Positions 5,510 to 7,866 of a stretch of 7,866 nucleotides of DNA are shown piece after piece. The DNA lies in contig JAYUCJ010000196.1 in assembly GCA_043740415.1 (NCBI GenBank), positions 1-7,866 on the forward strand, read 5' to 3'. A model generated the notes under the pieces. The model worked only from the letters and a program-made list of their open reading frames with translations, had not been told where the DNA came from and searched no databases. The translations under genes and the position numbers were made by a program. This stretch comes from Aalborgiella sp043740415 (GTDB lineage: Bacteria; Pseudomonadota; Gammaproteobacteria; Burkholderiales; Burkholderiaceae_C). Numbering within the stretch: the stretch's first letter is position 1; each line of letters opens with the position of its first letter.

Positions 5510-7093
5510 ATGAAACACTCGTCAAGAGTGGCGTTGCTCCTGCTGCCCAGCGCGGCAGTGGTGTTGATGCTGCTGTTGCCGATGCTGCGATTGGCTGCAG
5601 AAGGGTGGGGTGGCACAGTTGATTGGGCGTTCATCACCATCTGGCAAGACGATTTTTTAAAGTGGCGCTTGGCATGGTCTTTTGTGCAGGCCATTCTGAC
5701 GTGCTTTTTAGCTCTAGTTTTCGGTCTTCCTGTTGCATGGGTGCTGGCGCGGTTTGACTTCCCCGGTCGCCAGCTGGTATTGCGACTTCTCATGCTGCCC
5801 TTTGTTGTACCTACATTGGTAGCGGCACTGGGCGTGTTGGCGATTTGGGGGCCGCAAGGCGTACTCAGTCAAGCGCTTGGCATCGACTTGCAAGACACGC
5901 CTTGGCTGCTGTTGTACGGCAATTTGTTTTTTAACCTGTGCTTGGTCATCCGTGCAGGCGTGGATGCGCTGGGGCAGGTGAACGCGCATTGTGTGGCAGC
6001 CAGTCGTTCGCTGGGTGCGACGCCTTGGCGCGCCTTTTGGCGGGTGGAGTGGCCGGTGATAGCGCCTTGGCTCACGTCCAGCTTGTGTCTGGTTTTTTTG
6101 TACTGCTTCTCTGGGTTTGGCCTGGCCTTGGTGCTCGGTGGCCAGCGTTATGCCACGGTAGAAGTTGAAATTTACACCTTGGTCGCCTATGAGCTGAAGC
6201 TCGCACAAGCCAGCAGTTTGGCGCTGTGGATGCTGGTGCTAACGGGTTTGGTCGCCTTGGCTTATGCCTATGTTGAAAAGCGATTATCGGTATCTACGCG
6301 CTTGCAACCCGTTGCATTACGCCAACCTAAAACCGCTTTGAATTGGTTGGCTGTATTTGGCAGCATGGCCGTTTTGTTCTTCTTCTGCGCTGCACCTATC
6401 TTGGCGATTGTGTGGCGTGCATTGCTGGCCGATTCGCAGGCTTGGGCCGCCTTGTTGGACGCTGAAACCCAGCTCGCGCTGTGGAACACCCTGCGCTTTT
6501 CAGCGGTTGCGCTGTTGATAGCCACCGTGCTTGGCATCGCCCACGCCTTGGGCACTGGTACAGGTAGGGGCTCGGTCGCATGGCGTGCAGCAGCGTATTT
6601 GCCGCTGATCGCTTCACCCGTCACCGTTGCGTTTGGTTTGTTGCTGTTGTACCCCGATTGGACAGCCAGTTTGGCATTATTAATCGCAGCCTACGCCGTG
6701 TTGGCCTACCCCTTCGTCACCAAAGCCATGACCGCCGGTTTGGGCAGCTTGCCCGACAATTTAGGCCAAGTCGCTCGTACCTTGGGCGCTAGCCCGTTGC
6801 GAACGTTTTCGCGGGTGACGCTGCCACTGCTAAGCCCAGCTTTGCGTCGCGGCATGGCGTTTGCAGCGGCGACGGCGTTGGGCGAGTTTGCCGTGACCTT
6901 GTTTTTGTCGCGCCCCGAGTGGACCACCCTCACCACCCTGATCTACCAACGCCTTGGCAAACCGGGTGCTGTGAATGTAGACACCGCGATGCTCTTGGCT
7001 TGTGTGTTGATGCTGCTGTCTGCACTCGTGTTTGTGGTGATTGATGCACCCGAGTGGTTCGGGAAAACGGCACCTAAGCTTACTAAGAGCTAG
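5510..7093 (+). CDS. thiP: Thiamine ABC transporter, permease (fused two-domain)
   Basis: ThiP is the inner-membrane channel of the importer. The 527 residues (E. coli ThiP is about 536) contain two fused permease halves, so one polypeptide replaces a permease dimer. I count about 12 hydrophobic segments, near residues 7-29, 56-80, 88-113, 131-149, 188-211, 237-254, 278-303, 328-349, 356-381, 384-403, 447-467 and 492-512. Each half has an EAA-type loop that docks the ATPase: SRSLGATPWRAFWRVEWPVI (165-184) and ARTLGASPLRTFSRVTLPLL (422-441). The gene starts 31 bases after thiB with only a weak ribosome binding site, and ends 22 bases before thiQ. The fused two-domain architecture is shared with iron(III) permeases of the FbpB/SfuB kind, so the thiamine assignment leans on its neighbour thiB. 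Confidence 0.9.
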   Translation: MKHSSRVALLLLPSAAVVLMLLLPMLRLAAEGWGGTVDWAFITIWQDDFLKWRLAWSFVQAILTCFLALVFGLPVAWVLARFDFPGRQLVLRLLMLPFVVPTLVAALGVLAIWGPQGVLSQALGIDLQDTPWLLLYGNLFFNLCLVIRAGVDALGQVNAHCVAASRSLGATPWRAFWRVEWPVIAPWLTSSLCLVFLYCFSGFGLALVLGGQRYATVEVEIYTLVAYELKLAQASSLALWMLVLTGLVALAYAYVEKRLSVSTRLQPVALRQPKTALNWLAVFGSMAVLFFFCAAPILAIVWRALLADSQAWAALLDAETQLALWNTLRFSAVALLIATVLGIAHALGTGTGRGSVAWRAAAYLPLIASPVTVAFGLLLLYPDWTASLALLIAAYAVLAYPFVTKAMTAGLGSLPDNLGQVARTLGASPLRTFSRVTLPLLSPALRRGMAFAAATALGEFAVTLFLSRPEWTTLTTLIYQRLGKPGAVNVDTAMLLACVLMLLSALVFVVIDAPEWFGKTAPKLTKS

Positions 7094-7115
7094 GATAAAT
7101 ACCTTATGATAAAAA

Positions 7116-7760
7116 ATGCTTGAATTAAAGTCCATCAGCAAACGTTTTGAGAACCGATTCTTGGCAGACAAGCTCAATTTGAGCGTAGCGCGCGGCGAGA
7201 TTGTGGCGTTATTGGGTGCTTCGGGTGCGGGCAAAAGCACCTTGCTGAAAATTGTGGCGGGCTTGGAGCAGCCAGATGCAGGGCAAGTCTTTTTTGACCA
7301 GCAAGACATCACCCAGCTGTCCCCAGAAAAGCGCCATTTCGCACTGCTGTTTCAAGACTTCGCCTTGTTCCCGCATTTGAACGTTTTAGACAACGTTGCT
7401 TTCGGTTTGATCGAGCAAAAACTCAGCAAAAAAACCGCCTGCGAACAAGCCTTTGCCATGCTAGAGCGCTTCAACTTGGCAACGCATGCCTACGATAAAG
7501 TAACCACCCTGTCCGGCGGCGAACAGCAGCGCGTTGCCCTAGCGCGTGCCTTGATCACGCAGCCCAAAGCGCTGTTGCTCGACGAGCCGTTTTCCGCCTT
7601 AGACGCAGAGCTGCGTCAATCACTGCGTGATGAGTTCAAACAGCACATCACCAACATGGGTGTTACGACGATTCTGGTGACACACGACGAGTTAGAGGCC
7701 CGAGCCATGGCGCATCGCGGCTTTCGTTTGGCTGCGGGTCAGTTAACGCCTGTTTGGTGA
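7116..7760 (+). CDS. thiQ: Thiamine ABC transporter, ATP-binding protein
   Basis: ThiQ is the ATPase that powers ThiP from the cytoplasmic side. All nucleotide-binding motifs are intact in 214 residues: Walker A GASGAGKST (34-42), Q-loop Gln80 in LLFQDFALFPHL, ABC signature LSGGEQQR (132-139), Walker B KALLLDEP (151-158) with Glu157 as catalytic base, and H-loop His190 in LVTHDELEA. It lacks the extra C-terminal regulatory domain found in larger importers, as E. coli ThiQ (about 232 residues) does. The ATG at 7116 gives the normal family N-terminus MLELKSISKRF. Its nearest Shine-Dalgarno, AGGA (7092-7095), lies 20 bases away and better suits a 5-codon mini-ORF that overlaps the start. No terminator is visible after the stop. 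Confidence 0.92.
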   Translation: MLELKSISKRFENRFLADKLNLSVARGEIVALLGASGAGKSTLLKIVAGLEQPDAGQVFFDQQDITQLSPEKRHFALLFQDFALFPHLNVLDNVAFGLIEQKLSKKTACEQAFAMLERFNLATHAYDKVTTLSGGEQQRVALARALITQPKALLLDEPFSALDAELRQSLRDEFKQHITNMGVTTILVTHDELEARAMAHRGFRLAAGQLTPVW

Positions 7761-7781
7761 TTTTGCATTATTGTTTATAAT
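7754..7781 (+). promoter_or_regulatory. Probable promoter of the downstream antitoxin-like gene
   Basis: A perfect -10 TATAAT lies at 7776-7781. A weak -35, TTGGTG (7754-7759), precedes it with 16 bases between and overlaps the end of thiQ. Because the downstream gene starts a different functional unit, a promoter here is expected. The -35 match is poor (three of six), suggesting either a weak or an activated promoter. Confidence 0.5.
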
Positions 7782-7823
7782 ATGTGCAATATATTGGACA
7801 ACTCTCAACCAATCTAGCCAATA
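7763..7823. promoter_or_regulatory. Inverted repeats around the antitoxin promoter (candidate operator)
   Basis: Two dyads are visible. ATTAT (7767-7771) with ATAAT (7777-7781) has a 5-base centre and is flanked by TTGC (7763-7766) and GCAA (7786-7789), so the dyad covers the -10 box. Further down, TATTGG (7792-7797) faces CCAATA (7818-7823), with an extra CCAAT at 7809. Antitoxins of the Phd/YefM class repress their own promoters by binding such dyads, which makes these candidate operators. AT-rich DNA gives short dyads by chance, so confidence is low. Confidence 0.35.
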
Positions 7824-7838
7824 GCATCAAGGAAAACC

Positions 7839-7866
7839 ATGAAAGTCGTCAGCTACACCGAAGCCC
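7839..7866 (+). CDS. Probable Phd/YefM-family antitoxin (3' partial)
   Basis: Nine codons are visible, MKVVSYTEA, before the window ends. This beginning is typical of Phd/YefM antitoxins, whose N-terminus usually reads Met-x-Val-(Val/Ile/Thr)-(Ser/Thr)-Tyr-(Ser/Thr)-Glu-Ala-Arg. The ATG has a strong ribosome binding site, AAGGA (7829-7833), five bases upstream. If correct, the gene should encode a DNA-binding antitoxin of about 80-90 residues, with a toxin gene (RelE/YoeB or Doc/PIN type) directly after it, outside the window. With only nine residues, the call could be wrong. Confidence 0.6.

Noticed and set aside
4969..5793. Antisense open frame of 274 codons across the end of thiB and start of thiP
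   Set aside because: It spans two well-supported genes and their gap on the other strand and shows no domain; it is a by-product of codon bias.
4450..7760. Iron(III), polyamine or phosphonate importer instead of thiamine
   Set aside because: The fused permease resembles iron transporters, but the binding protein has the ThiB-type KGWTEAY, SYASSPA and MWMYPI segments and lacks the twin-Tyr iron site pattern I would expect.
7763..7789. Inverted repeat after thiQ as an intrinsic terminator
   Set aside because: The stem is almost all A-T and no T run follows; its place over the TATAAT box suits an operator better.

Overview
The window looks like chromosomal DNA of a betaproteobacterium of the order Burkholderiales, most likely Comamonadaceae. 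This rests on the protein sequences of AccA, TilS, LysC and the tRNA-Ser, and on my recollection that accA, tilS, lysC and tRNA-Ser occur in this order in that group; no search could be run. All real genes lie on the + strand. Base composition varies: sampled 60-base rows give 40 G+C in lysC but only 22-23 in the gene at 1011-1853.

Region 1 (1-4405) is a housekeeping cluster. It begins inside accA (carboxyltransferase alpha subunit, fatty acid synthesis; start lies upstream). An exported protein of 280 residues follows, with a caspase-like (clan CD) His/Cys arrangement. Its stop overlaps the TTG start of tilS (tRNA-Ile lysidine synthase), which carries an AT-rich palindromic in-frame segment. 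Then come lysC (aspartate kinase), tRNA-Ser(GCU) and a strong intrinsic terminator. Gaps are short and no terminator is visible before 4371, so accA-orf-tilS-lysC may be co-transcribed, while the tRNA has its own likely promoter.

Region 2 (4406-7760) is a complete ABC importer operon of the thiamine type: thiB (periplasmic binding protein), thiP (fused two-domain permease) and thiQ (ATPase). ThiB captures the ligand in the periplasm, ThiP forms the channel, and ThiQ hydrolyses ATP at the cytoplasmic face. Only 44 bases separate the upstream terminator from thiB, and no TPP riboswitch is visible there.

Region 3 (7761-7866) is an AT-rich intergenic stretch with a perfect TATAAT box and inverted repeats, followed by a good ribosome binding site and the first nine codons of a probable Phd/YefM-type antitoxin cut by the window edge.

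The best candidate for something undescribed is the exported caspase-like protein wedged between accA and tilS. The palindromic insert inside tilS is second.
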